This document shows positions 48,301 to 59,738 of a stretch of DNA of 64,000 nt, one piece after another. The position numbers and the translations under genes are program-made. The notes under the pieces were generated by a model. That model saw nothing but the letters and a program-made list of their open reading frames with translations, searched no databases and was not told the DNA's origin. Each line of letters starts with the position of its first letter. Positions within the stretch are counted from its first letter, which is position 1. Origin of the DNA: Zerene cesonia (Eukaryota > Arthropoda > Insecta > Lepidoptera > Pieridae); assembly GCF_012273895.1 (NCBI RefSeq), contig NC_052118.1, positions 1,860,001 to 1,924,000 on the forward strand. The letters are read 5' to 3'.

Positions 48301-49737
48301 TAAAATAACATCAATACAACATCAAATCTTTATATTTGCGTGTTAATATATTTGTGAAGAATTACGCTTTTCTATGATTTGATTTGATTTAAACAGTACA
48401 AAAATCGCATATCACAATTTTGAAAGAACATAAATATAATCTAGACTATGAATGAGCTCCTTTTTCGAACGATACGACGATACATTATTTTATTATGAAG
48501 TTATACATAAAATAGTTATAATGAAATACTATACTTCTTATTGCACTGACCCCAAAGACACAGACCCCTCACATCTCGATATTTCTTTCTAATATAGTGC
48601 AAAATTCGCAGTATCTATTCAAGGAACAACCATAAATACGTTATCATGTGAAAATTGTAGCGAAACGAATCGCAAAGATTGGAAACTTCCCACACTTCGG
48701 AACTTCGATAATTTACTGGAGATCTTAAAAGTTCACAAGTGTACGATGAACGTAGATATTGGAAACAAGACTCATCCAAAGAAGAACAATAAATTTATTA
48801 TGAAACAAGAGTCGTAAAGCGGACGGACAAATTAAATTTTTAAAATTCGAGATGAACATTGCAGAAAGTTTGCGGTCCGCATAAATATGTAGGTTTTATG
48901 AAAGCATCTGCTCTTGTTTTTAAATGGTTATATTATTTTTTATATTGATTAATGTTTAGCTTTGTGTAAGGAAAAAATCTAATCTAAAGACATGGCTAAA
49001 AGCTTGTGCTTGTGAACAGTAATGGCGGATATTATTTACAAAAAGAAATTAGTATAATTTGGACTCGAATAACATAATATTCGAGTCTTAAAAGGACATT
49101 ATAATTACGTTATTGAGATTACACAATATCGAATCTGTAATATTTATGATTTACATGAGTGATGCATAAAATAAAAGCTTATAAAATTTTATGTGCAGAA
49201 ATATTCGCTTTCTGCTTCTTCAAATGCTTTCATCTTAATAAATGTTTTATCAATACAGCGCGCCAGCAAATTAATTCAATTAACAATGCAAACCCAATAT
49301 TTCCAAAATTATTAATGCAAATTACGTTTCCTTTGGACTTATCAGTCTTATGTTATTTGATTTTGCATAATATCAAGCCAACGAAATACTCAGACGGTCT
49401 TTGATGAAAGCTGAAGATGTGGCCTTCAATATAGTACAATTCGTTTATTTGTTATTAAGGAAATTAAGTTTATCTTACGAAAAGGATAGTAATAAGCTTT
49501 GCTAATAAATGCATATGGTTATCAAAGGTTTTAATAGAAAATACCTTTGGCAAGATATGTAACGTTACGCACACTGCCTTTTAAACGCAATGTTATCTTA
49601 TGTTTCATGATTTCTAGAGTTCTTAGTGTATATCACCAGTATCACCTAAAACGCGTTCAGTAGAACTCAGTTCTATTTAAATAAGTTTACATGACAGTAC
49701 TGAATTCGATTAGAGGCAATCAATACAAATAAAGATA

Positions 49738-49930
49738 AGAACTGTGAAGGGAAAGGAAGAAGATACGAGCCTCCCGCTCCCCCACTCACCGAACGAATCA
49801 CAGTAGTATACAGTAGCATACTACTGTGATTCGAAATAGTAATTTCACGCCAGGTTTCGGTGTGGGTGGGCGTGTGATAGGCGAGCTGGCCCAATTCGTG
49901 CCGAAGCGTGCTAGACTCCCAAATTTAAAC
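49738..49930 (-). mobile_element. GACATAAAA-family copy, 5' half
   Basis: Antisense blocks include GCTCCCCCACTCACCGAACG, AGTAATTTCACGCCAGGTTT, GAGCTGGCCCAATTCGTGCC and GAAGCGTGCTAGACTCCCA. The 3' poly(A) half is absent. It contains a perfect hairpin, listed next. Confidence 0.62.
49795..49832. repeat. Perfect 15-bp hairpin inside a retroelement copy
   Basis: Arms 49795-49809 (GAATCACAGTAGTAT) and 49818-49832 are exact reverse complements with an 8-nt loop. The reference copy has a shorter GTGGCATGCCAC palindrome at the same place, so the stem has grown by a local inverted duplication. Confidence 0.85.
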
Positions 49931-50737
49931 TACTATAAAACTATAAAATAAAAATAATTAATGATATGTTAAGTTTATGTTTTATGAGATACAAAACTTA
50001 TTACCAATTTCTATATCTTTATAATTTAAAACGTATCTATTTGGTTTCCAAGTTCTATTTTCATTTACTCTTAACAGCGTTAATAATCTCCTTTTTATAA
50101 TTTAGATAGATAGATATATTCTAATAGCTGATCCACGCCACTTCGTCTGTTCTCAAAAGGAATATTTTGCAACTTTTTGCTTTCCTATTCCGGTCCTATT
50201 GGACGTAGGACGACTATCCAATTGAATACGAATTTACAATTCGAACATAGCGACTCTTTGTAAAACAAATGATTTCTATATATTCGTTTACAGTAATATC
50301 AAGATTACATTTCTAAGTCGATTCATCGAATCAAAGACTTCTAAATCACATAGACGGGCGACATAAAAAGCGAAATAAAAATGAGTGTAACATCAAAGCA
50401 TCCATTATGGCAAGTATTGTTTCGAGGTAAAGCATTCCACATTTGGCAAACAATAGCAAGTCGGGAGCCAACAATGAGTCGAACGGAAAAACTTTCAGAC
50501 CACCGTCTTGTCTGCTACTGACCGAATTATTCAACGACTCTTGGCTACTGATATTTGTTACAGTGAATTCGTTTTACAAGATGGATTATGGATTTATTTT
50601 AGAGTTCTGTACCCATTGCCGTAGGTAACATTGAGGTAAAAAATGTATATCTCATGTAAAGTACATCAATATATACAATAAGAAATAAACATATAAATTT
50701 AAAGAATAGACCGACATAAACGATATAAAACTATTTG

Positions 50738-50850
50738 ACTTTAGTTTTATAGCATTATTTCAATGCTTTATAAATAAGAAATTTTGAAAGAATAGAAAAA
50801 AATGATCACGAGGCGGAATTCGAACCCGCGTCTTTTTACCAAATCGTAGC
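50738..50850 (-). repeat. tRNA-carrying repeat, third copy, truncated
   Basis: The tail (TTTAGTTTTATAGCATTATTTC), AAATTTTGAAAGAATAGAAA and the 3' half of the tRNA-like part (GATCACGAGGCGGAATTCGA, ACCCGCGTC) are present. It breaks off in the anticodon region (ACCAAATCGTAGCAATAG). The acceptor 5' strand and the D-arm are lost. Confidence 0.65.
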
Positions 50851-51778
50851 AATAGTAGATAAACCGTAGATATAAAACTATTTTGAAAATTATAGTCACA
50901 GTTTGATTAATGGAACATCGGTCAAACTATGGACAATGGAACATTGCCATTTTTTGAAGTATCACCTATTTAGTTGCAATTCATAGTAACACAAACAATA
51001 TATAACACGGATATCAATTATCAATAGAGATTATCATTGCACGTAAAAATATGACATGTTTTTAAAATCCACACATTCTATGTCATGGACGCTCGATGGA
51101 ATTAAGATAGAAACTCGTTATAAAATATGTTTCGTTCAAAATTTTGAAAGAGAAATGGAGTGAGCTCCATTTAGTATCGACGAAATAGGTCAATATTGAC
51201 TTTCATGGAAGCGGGAGAAATAAAAATCCTCTAAATTTAGAGCAAGTTTATAATTCTTGATCATCGCACGTGTATACGATTTAAATGGAATCATTTAATA
51301 GACCGTTTCATAAATAATGACTATTTGAAAAATGGAAAAGAAAAACATCGTCCGTAAGTGGGACCCGCACCACGGTATGTCCTTCTAAGCGGTTTCGCAT
51401 TCCTTAAAATATTTCATGCATTTATAATTTTCGTTGAATGATCTAAATTTTTTTCTGTTCAAATAACAATAGTCTGTTCCAATTGCATCTCCTTAAAATC
51501 AAATGATATGATACTTTCTTTCGGTAGGTGCTCAAAATAGAAATAGACATCATGTAACATATTATATCAAATAATAATTTAACAAAACCTCATCAAATTT
51601 AACACAATAGTGTTATTATTATTATTGAGAAAGCAACGTGATATTTCGAAACAAAAAATGGGTCATTGCATGCTGAGAATTTTTAATAATGCACGTGTAT
51701 AAAACCATTTTGTTTTGTGTTTTTAATTGATAAAATTACTCTAAATTAACTGATGAAGCCGCCATTTTTAAGGTTTAT

Positions 51779-51910
51779 AAGCTTATCTGTATGTTTGTTT
51801 ATATCCATATCACTCTTGATTCACTTTAAATGGATTAACTTAGACTTTGCACGATTGATGACAAATACAATAATATCATGAGCTTAACTTGTTATCCTGA
51901 TTGGGATCGC
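51779..51910. repeat. Decayed relative of the 12246 repeat
   Basis: GCTTATCTGTATGTTTGTTT, TTGATTCACTTTAAATGGAT, TTAGACTTTGCACGATTGAT and GACAAATACAATAATATCAT follow the block order of 12271-12430 with many changes. Confidence 0.4.
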
Positions 51911-52013
51911 CAAAATTAACTAATTTCCTTTCTCCTCGTGTTTTTTTTTTTCTTCAGATTTTTTATATTTTGGTTAACAATTTCTTTGTATTTATTTAAA
52001 AATAATTGTTTTT

Positions 52014-52140
52014 AGTGGTTCAGTGGTGAGCACCTCGGACTCAAAGTTTATAAGTCGGGGTTTCGAGCGGATTTTTCAATTTATCACCACTGTTCTAACG
52101 ATGAAGCAAAACATTGTGAGGAAACCAGCATCTCCGAGTG
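52014..52140 (+). mobile_element. SINE (Metulj-like), internally deleted
   Basis: AGTGGTTCAGTGGTGAGCAC (A box region), GTCGGGGTTTCGAGCGG (B box region), TTTTTCAATTTATCACCACT and ACATTGTGAGGAAACCAGCA keep the order of 42785-43080, but two internal segments are missing. Confidence 0.62.
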
Positions 52141-53211
52141 TAGCATCACAGAGGTGGTGGTATACTTTCTGAAACAGATCCATTATCGGTATCATACATC
52201 TTCGTGATGAGATGATCGATTTAAGCCTTGGAGATACACCGGTATCTATAATATATCTATATAGTATAAGGTTACCGAACCTTACTATGTTTTTGTTTAT
52301 AGTTAAATAAAAACAATTAGAATTGTCATCGAACAAATATTATATAACTTTGTTTCGTTTTCAACCGACGTCCCAAAAACGAAGAAATCTCACAATTGGG
52401 CCGTCTTTTTTTGGTTTTGGTACTCGATATTTCCGTGAGTTTTCGAATGACGTTATTCCTTTTATGTGTGATATTAAGTTGCTGTTATATGGTCCAATTT
52501 TATAATAGGCTTACCCCCCTCAAGGTGTTGGTGGCCTATTTTGTAGAAAATAATGGAAACTTTTTGTATAATTTGATTTTCTTCTATGACATATACACTA
52601 CCACACCAATCACAATGCTGAGTCTAATACATATTGATATCGTTATCGGTATCTGCATGATTTTAGTGCATTAGTGTTCATTTTCCTACTTTAAACGCTA
52701 TCGGCACATAGCCAGATTATCTAGCTTAAATTGCAGGTTTTCAATCGCGTGCTTTAAAACACTCAACTGCAATGCATTCCCATTTTAGTAACTTCATCAA
52801 AATTTTGAATCGATTCATTTTCAGATTATAGAGAATGAATTGGAATTTGAATAATTATTGTTGGTAATTTTATGTAATTCATGTTAAAGCTGACATTAGG
52901 CGGATAATATTAATTATTATTATAATACGATATTAGTAATTGAAGCGCTTACGTCTCTTACAATTATTTGTGACTTAATATTATACTGTTAATTATTCTC
53001 TAAAAAAATTTTATTAGAAAGTTATTAAAATGATTGACAGTTTTCTAATGTTTCATGCGCGGCTGGAAATACCATCTGGGGCATTTATCTTATATTAAGT
53101 TTAATCATCCTATACTAGCTGAATATATTCCATAGGCTTCAAGACCATACATTCATCACGTATGTTCGATTTCTTGAAGTTCCTTACTTTATTTCGCATT
53201 CTGCTTTTTTA

Positions 53212-53275
53212 TTTTAAAGTCCGCATGATGTGATGGTAAGTACTACCACCGCCCATAAGCATTTGCCTTTCGCTT
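53212..53275 (-). repeat. Short GACATAAAA-family fragment
   Basis: TGATGGTAAGTACTACCACC and GCCCATAAGCATTTG are antisense to the GGGCGGTGGTGATCG region of the reference copy. The rest is absent. Confidence 0.45.
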
Positions 53276-54090
53276 CTATAAAACCTCCTTACATACGACA
53301 TACGAGATAAATAAATAGCTATATGGTTATAAAACAAATTCGTATGTAAAATATAGACGTGTATCGAGACGAGAGGTGGTTTCAATAAAGTTATTATAAA
53401 GAGATTTCATCGCTCAGTGGCAATATACAGGTTTCTAAAGAGCTGTCTACCATTTTAATTAAATTTCTTATAATAATAAATAAAAGATTATAAACTTAAT
53501 TATTGCTTCTGAGCTTATTTATTGAATATATTGATTCATGCCTATTATAGTTAACATTATTTCATATTTTCCAATTGCAATCAGACTACGGCAAATGATC
53601 ACATTGACGTCATTGCCATTTGAGGGAGTTGATCAAGTGCGAGTTGGACACGGTCTGGAAAAACGTAGCAAAAACAGATTGATCATAATTTAATTGCAGA
53701 AATTCTTCTTTAATCATCATGTCATGATGTCACATTCAAGAAATTATATTCTAAAAGGTGAACCTAACTAAGATGAACGCACTTACGAATACACATAAAG
53801 ACTCTTTTTCATCGCTCAACATTAGATCCTATAACGTTCTACCACTAAAACTATCCAAAGAAGTTATTCATCAAATAACTGACGTACTGATTCATATCTC
53901 CACGGCTATATTAAACGCTCCGAGACTCAGAGCCCGCAATATGTGTACGAAAAACTGAAGTAGCTGGCATATTGCCGAAAGCTTGAGTAATGCTGACTTC
54001 TTATAGGATATATTCACTTCTTAGAGTATTTTTTTAATATATCTTTTCGAATTTTCTTTATAGAATATTATTTAAGATAGATTTTTTTTA

Positions 54091-54215
54091 TGGTGTGTGG
54101 GAGATTAGTGCGCATAGGCACGACCTGGGCCAGCTCGCACCAGATTAGGTACCCCCACATTGTAGAGTAAGTACCGGACATCGGTTTAAAATAGTACGTA
54201 CAAATGCTTTATCTA
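54091..54215 (+). mobile_element. GACATAAAA-family copy, 5' portion only
   Basis: GTGTGTGGGAGATTAGTGCG, GGCACGACCTGGGCCAGCTC, GCACCAGATTAGGTACCCCC and GACATCGGTTTAAAATAGTA match the first 90 bases of the reference copy. It lacks the pyrimidine tract and the poly(A) end. Confidence 0.55.
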
Positions 54216-55714
54216 TGTTGTTTTTTATGTAGATGAAAAAAAAAATTCTTAACTAAAGTAAAATAAATTTATTTTGTGTAAAGTTTGAAGAAAAGCAAAG
54301 GTACTTCAGTATAAAAATAAATTAAAAAAGCGTGTAAACTATTTTATTTCGTAAAGGCAATGTTTCATTTCAACCATTTCTTGGCAACATTTTATTTTCA
54401 GTTCTTGGGTATTTAATAGTAGAAATGTAATTTTAATCTCATGTTTTAAGTCAAAATATGACTTGTTGCTAATATCTCAAAGGATTCTAAGAGCTCTTCC
54501 TGCGAGGCATGGCCGTGTAATTCAATAAAACGCATTTGCAAGTTAAATTCCAGTTTAAATAAGGGTTTGCTTCGGAAGTTACACCTCCATTGCCGGAGAT
54601 ATTATTCTATAAAGCATTCAGTTTGTTGTAATTGAATTAAATATATTTTGTCAGAGGCGATACTGAAGTTTTCAAGTCGCTTGTTTGCATAATTGGCGCG
54701 AAATTCGCCGTTCGGTGTTGTTTATTTGTTTATGGAATATGAATAGAAAATTCTAGAAAAACGTTTCGCATTAAATCTCATAATTTGAATGAATATTGCA
54801 TTCGTTGAGGAAAAGCTTGAAGGTACCTATTCATAATAATTATTGTTTTTCTAATACGTTATCTTCAAAATCTGTAAATTTAAGTTTACAGCAATTTAAT
54901 AATTCAAAAAAAAATGTAGCTGGCGGTTTGACGTAAACGATCGATCAATTTCTATATTTCAAACAGTAATAATTATCAAATAACAATAGTTTCATTATTA
55001 TTTAAGAATAAAGGTAGCTGACATGTCAATAACCACAAAAATTAATTCAGCACATATAATTAAACATCCACCGGCCGAATAATTCCACGAAAACCATACA
55101 TTCAAATGCTTTTTCATGCTCGAACTGAAGTAAATGTATTGATTCACAAAATGGTTTATGTTGGCGCGGAATGCACTCGAACTGCGGTTAAGCTTACCAC
55201 ATAGGGTACGCACCATGCATTCGACGAATAGGTGTTCAAACATACAATGTACTGAATATGCAGATTTGGATTAAGTTTAGTACTGAACGCTGATCGAACG
55301 CGGTGTAATTTTGGATGCGAGTATAATAGCGTTAGCGCCTGCTTATTGTCCTACTGGATAGGGGAAAATTAAAGAGACCTTGTATAGATAGTGTATAGTT
55401 AATCATTTGGTTTGCTGACCAGTTCAGTGTGTGAGTGGAAAGGGATGTTTTTGTATAATTTATGAGACTATTGGATAAGTGTGTATTTCGCTAGAGGCGT
55501 ACGTATAAAGACTATTTACGTGTTAAGTTTTAATGTGGTCATCGTGAATTCTTTTTTGTTTATAAATTTTTTTGTTATTTTATTAAATACTTTTTTCTAT
55601 ATTATGCGTTTATGTAAAGTACCAATTTTCTATAATCAACTATTTTATTGAATTATTATGTCGAAATATAAGATGAATTTGAAAAAGTGTCAAAGCTTCC
55701 AGATATTTGACATT

Positions 55715-55775
55715 ACGTACAGGTCACCCAGATGGGGCAATAGAGATCTATTGCCGACTATGACATAAAAAAGAG
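55715..55775 (+). repeat. GACATAAAA-family 3' fragment
   Basis: ACAGGTCACCCAGATGGGGC and TATTGCCGACTATGACATAA followed by AAAAG form the last 50 bases of the family. Confidence 0.5.
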
Positions 55776-56673
55776 TCAAATGTATTTAGTTTTTCGTTGA
55801 ATCGTATAGCAAATAGTAACTCATAATAATAGAGCATCAGAGCATCAAGCAATGTAACTGAAGGTATCGTCTGATAATAAATTTTGGAAACAAAACTATG
55901 AGTGAAAAACTATGACTCAATTAGTTCGTAAAAGTGTTGTTTCGTAAGTATTATTTTTTATTCTTACACAAGTTTATCAAAATTACCATGAGATTCATAA
56001 AAATAACTGGATCCTTTAAATGGTAAGATAATTAAAGATAATAAAAAATAAGCACACAAATTTCTATAAGCACGACACAAATTCGCATACTCACACGCAT
56101 ACGTTACAAATATTACTCGCAGGTCAGTGTGAAAAAACAAAGAGGTTTCGAACCACGGACGAACATTGTTATTGCAATGCAGGCCATTGTTTATAAAAAT
56201 CATCAATTAAATAATAAAATTTTACATTTCGCGCTGAGTTATGGAAGGCAGTAAAATCACAGTTGGAATCACAGCAGTCAGACGTCCAACGCTTCAGCGG
56301 CTCCACAATTGATAGCACTATCGTTGAAAATCCTTCTTGAATTATGACGGCTAAGCTATTGTGAGTTGCAAATGAATGGGGCAACAGGAGTACTGTTTCG
56401 TCAGTGTGTCACGTCTGTTGGAATGTCCTGAGACTTTTTGCTTTCATGATTATTTAATCTATTCGTTGCTCCTGTCAGTGTAACCTCTAGGTGAAAAGGG
56501 CTTTTTAAGTTCTGTAATGGATGTTTTCATTCACCTTTTCGAGCAGTAGTGATGTGGATAATATAAATGGAAAAATCACTTCTTCCAGTTTCCCCTGTTC
56601 AGCTGCTAAATTACTACTAATTATAACTTCTTCTCGTTTATATGTTTTTTCCCTGCTATTTATCTTCAACACA

Positions 56674-56871
56674 TCCTGCTTATATTATAAATGCGAAAGT
56701 GTAAGGATGTGTGGGTGTTTGTTGCTCTTTCACGTAAAGACTGCTGAACCGATTGCAATGAAATTTGGTACGTAAACAGCTGGACAAGTGGAATAACATA
56801 TAGGTAACATTTTATCCCGATATCCCTACGGGATATGGACCTACGTGGGTGAAACCGCGGGGCGCAGCTTG
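56674..56871 (+). mobile_element. Non-autonomous Helitron, group A, copy 7
   Basis: It starts TCCTGCTTATATTATAAATG after A56673 and ends GGGGCGCAGCTTG before T56872, so the CTAG end carries one change. The interior and the GTGGGTGAAACCGCG hairpin (one mismatch) are kept. It lies 0.5 kb upstream of the second Ig exon. Confidence 0.72.
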
Positions 56872-57403
56872 TTCATCTATAAAATTATATTTTTTTATGA
56901 TCAAGTTTTATATTTGTACATTCTTGATTTTGACTCATTTTACAAAAACGACAGACTTTGAATCAACACGAATATCAAACGATTTATACTCTAAATCATA
57001 GCAATAAAAGCCGTGGATATTTTACACGTGGCGTTGGTGTAAACAAAATCATTTGAAGGACCCGCGATGTCCATACTTTGGCGTCAGTAAATGCCTCTAT
57101 TACATCTGGATTAATTTGATTAATACATGACTCCATTTTGATTGTGGCCTTGCTATTTAAAATTTAATTTAGACTGAATGTTTGGTCGCATTATCATGGT
57201 ATTTATATAGGTCTAAGTTATTATTGTTTTCTTTATACGGGTAGATAAGAGTCATAATGTCGAAGAAGGATGCAATACCCTGTGTATTACATTATGATAG
57301 ATGGAGCAGATTAGTTTTTAATTAATTATGATTCTTTTAGTTCACTTTTAGTTTATTTAGTTCATGTTATAAGTGCAAGTCTAAGCGATCAATTCTTTTT
57401 CAG

Positions 57404-57600
57404 CTACGACACGCGAGTGCCAGGGCCAACCGGGCACTGGTCAGATGATACTTTCGGCGAGCGGGCACGATGGGTCGGCCTGCCCACATCATCGCTGCAC
57501 GTGCGAGACATACAGTCAAGGGACAGAGCCATCTATCGGTGCCGAGTCGACTTCCAAGTATCGCCTACGAGGAATTATCGGATCGCACTGGATGTTATCG
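57404..57600 (+). CDS. Side-family Ig protein, exon with second half of Ig V domain
   Basis: This 197-nt exon follows TTTTTCAG. The first base completes the serine begun at 33920-33921. It then encodes 65 residues and ends with one base of the next codon. The reading is YDTRVPGPTGHWSDDTFG, ERARWVGLPTSSLHVRDIQS, then RDRAIYRCRVDFQVSPTRN and YRIALDVI. Cys at 57540-57542 in AIYRC is the F-strand disulfide partner of Cys 33845. The usual D-x-G/A-x-Y-x-C motif reads DRAIYRC. YRCRVDF plus SPTRN is highly typical of Sidestep Ig1. The donor is GTTCGT at 57601, weaker than consensus. It is chosen because it ends the domain in phase 1 right after the G-strand, and Side proteins continue with V-P here. 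The frame stays open to 57680, so a later donor is possible. Confidence 0.88.
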
Positions 57601-57825
57601 GTTCGTATACAAAGGAATTAGATACTGTAGTGATGAGAATTTCATTGTTTCAAGGAAACCTATTTATATTGGTCTCGTAGGGGGTTGTAGTTAAATATAG
57701 ATAGGGTCAGTAGTCGTCGTAGGTAGCGTCAAATATAAAGTGACTATTTGATACTACCCAATTAAGTCGTATTCTACAAGTTTTATAATATAGCAGAAGG
57801 TAATATTTCCATCACAATTATTTAT

Positions 57826-58135
57826 TTTTTATGTCATAACGAGCAACCGAGCTGGTTTTGCCTGATGGTAAGCGCCCATTAACATTCGCAGAGGTAAAAA
57901 CCTAAGGCGTTAAGTATACGTTCCCTACTTTTAAGGGGTAAGGAATAAAGAAATGAATGACGGCAGGAAAGAGGGAATGGACTAAAAAAGGGTGAGGAAA
58001 AGGAAACTGGCCTACGGTTCTCCACTCACATGGTACTATTGACATGGTAATATTGCACGTTGATATTCTGTGGTGGTGTGGTACCTTCGCACCCCAATTC
58101 ATGACAGAACTTGTGACTCCCACACTAAAAAACTT
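57826..58135 (-). mobile_element. GACATAAAA-family copy, antisense
   Basis: TTTTTTATGTCATAACGAGC, GAGCTGGTTTTGCCTGATGG, TACTTTTAAGGGGTAAGGAA, a purine tract (the antisense of the pyrimidine tract) and TTCATGACAGAACTTGTGACTCCCACA cover the full length with small deletions. It starts 225 bp after the second Ig exon. Confidence 0.62.
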
Positions 58136-59451
58136 TAAGGTAGAAAGCTTCCTCATGTTCTTCTGTAAAATCACTCGTGTTTACCAAAATGAAAGAGGTC
58201 AAAACAACCCAAAAAACATACAGTTACAACACCAGTAAAGACGTCCTATTTTATGACACTATGTGTTCATTGTAACAACAGCACAAAACCTTATAAATTC
58301 CAACGTGCGAGAACAAAGAAGGCGCAACCTTTGAACCTTTATCATCGCCGCAAAAATTCTCAAAACTTGAAGTCTCGTACAATGAGATAAGTGTCAAGAG
58401 CTCTGCTTGTATCAAGTGTAAGGAATATCAGGTGGCCACGCATGCTGAATAACAATAGACATAGTTTAGTACATTCATGTGAATTAGTATAGCCTAGTAC
58501 TTGACAGTAATTAATTCGTAGTTCACACGAATTGAGTCAGTGCCGCGTTTCAATGTGTATTAAAACACGACTTGTATATATAGTTTCTTGTAAGAAGTTT
58601 ATAGAAAATGCGACTATTGGTTATTTTAGTTGTAAATAAATTAATATACAAAATGTAGGAACTAAAAATTTAAATTTTCAAAATAGGCTGGAGCTGTCTA
58701 TACACTGATGTACCGACTGATTGAGTTGCTTCTCAAATATCTATACGACAAATATATAGCTGCAAGTTTTGTAATTTTTTTTACATATATATGTGTGTAC
58801 CACGAGCGAAACCGGTAGTACATATTATATATATTGTGTCCAATGAGGCAGTACACAACACTATGACGGCTAGCCGCAAAATCATAGGCCAACACACATT
58901 TTATAACCAATAGTAAACTTTTCAATGTCTTATTAATTTATTGCTTTTTCAAACGTATCGCAACTTCATTTAGCCCATGATATCACGTGAACGCTTTACA
59001 TAAAAGTAACGAAAGACGAAATACCTCGCAAATGTATGCCGTAGAAAGACGCTTTAAATTCTAATGTCATAGCGGAAACAATGTGAATATTTTCAGAAGG
59101 AAATGCGTGTCGTATGATGTTACCAGCAAAGATAAATGTGTTAAAAGGTTTCGTTATTTTTTCTCGTGTATACGACAAGCGAAAAGGCGTCCTAAGCCTT
59201 CTTGATTGCAGTATAACATTTATATTCTTGGAATTTTATAATGACGTCATAGGGACACTGCGTTGCATACTGTTTGGGACTTATCGTGATATATTCAGGG
59301 GCTTACTCCCGACAGTATCGAGATCTAATTCAATCGAGCTGTATTCGAGTGAACACTCAATTTACCTATCGAAAGCTAAGCCAGCACACGATTGGGCTAT
59401 GGTTCAATATTAAATTATTGAATAAACTTAAATTATCATTTTATCATTCTA

Positions 59452-59738
59452 TTGTAGGAGTCGAGCATGCTTCGGCACGATTTGGGCCAGCTCGCTCCAG
59501 AAAAGTACCACACCTCCACAGAAAACTGGCGTGAAATAATAGCTTGCTATTGTGTTTCGTACGATGAGTGAGGGAGCCAATTTCCTTCTCCTAACCCTTT
59601 CCAGTTCATTATTTCTTTCCAGTCGTCAATCCTTTCCTTATCCCTTCCGAGTCTCTGCGAATGTTCATGGGCGGTGGTGATCGTTAACCATCAGGCGAAC
59701 CACCAGCCAGTGGCCCGCTGTGACATAAAAAAATATCA
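59452..59738 (+). mobile_element. GACATAAAA-family copy, nearly full length
   Basis: TTGTAGGAGTCGAGCATGCT, GGCACGATTTGGGCCAGCTC, CAGAAAACTGGCGTGAAATA, GTGTTTCGTACGATGAGTGA, the pyrimidine tract, GTTCATGGGCGGTGGTGATC, CATCAGGCGAACCACCAGCC and CGCTGTGACATAAAAAAAT. It is very close to the 23377 copy apart from a short deletion in the middle. Confidence 0.7.

Larger units (their letters stand above)
33922..57403 (+). other. 23.5-kb intron that splits the Ig domain
   Basis: It begins GTTAGT and ends TTCTTTTTCAG at 57393-57403, a good pyrimidine-rich acceptor. The flanking codons join as AG|C (Ser), phase 2. Besides the listed repeats, I see nothing identifiable in 34290-35965, 36186-37513, 37743-38182, 38501-40254, 40443-41082, 41172-42784, 43081-43600, 43976-44459, 44652-45424, 45656-46654, 46801-48027, 48301-49734, 49930-50737, 50851-51778, 52141-53211, 53276-54087, 54216-55714, 55776-56673 and 56872-57392. 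A GC-richer patch at 39460-39700 and one at 55150-55225 have no coding signature. Confidence 0.85.

Noticed and set aside
55140..55225. GC-richer block that might be a small exon or tRNA-like relic
   Set aside because: No splice-bounded frame with family features, and no cloverleaf could be formed. Left as unexplained intron.
57470..57694. Second open frame overlapping the Ig exon
   Set aside because: Shadow of the true Ig frame, shifted by one. It lacks Ig features.
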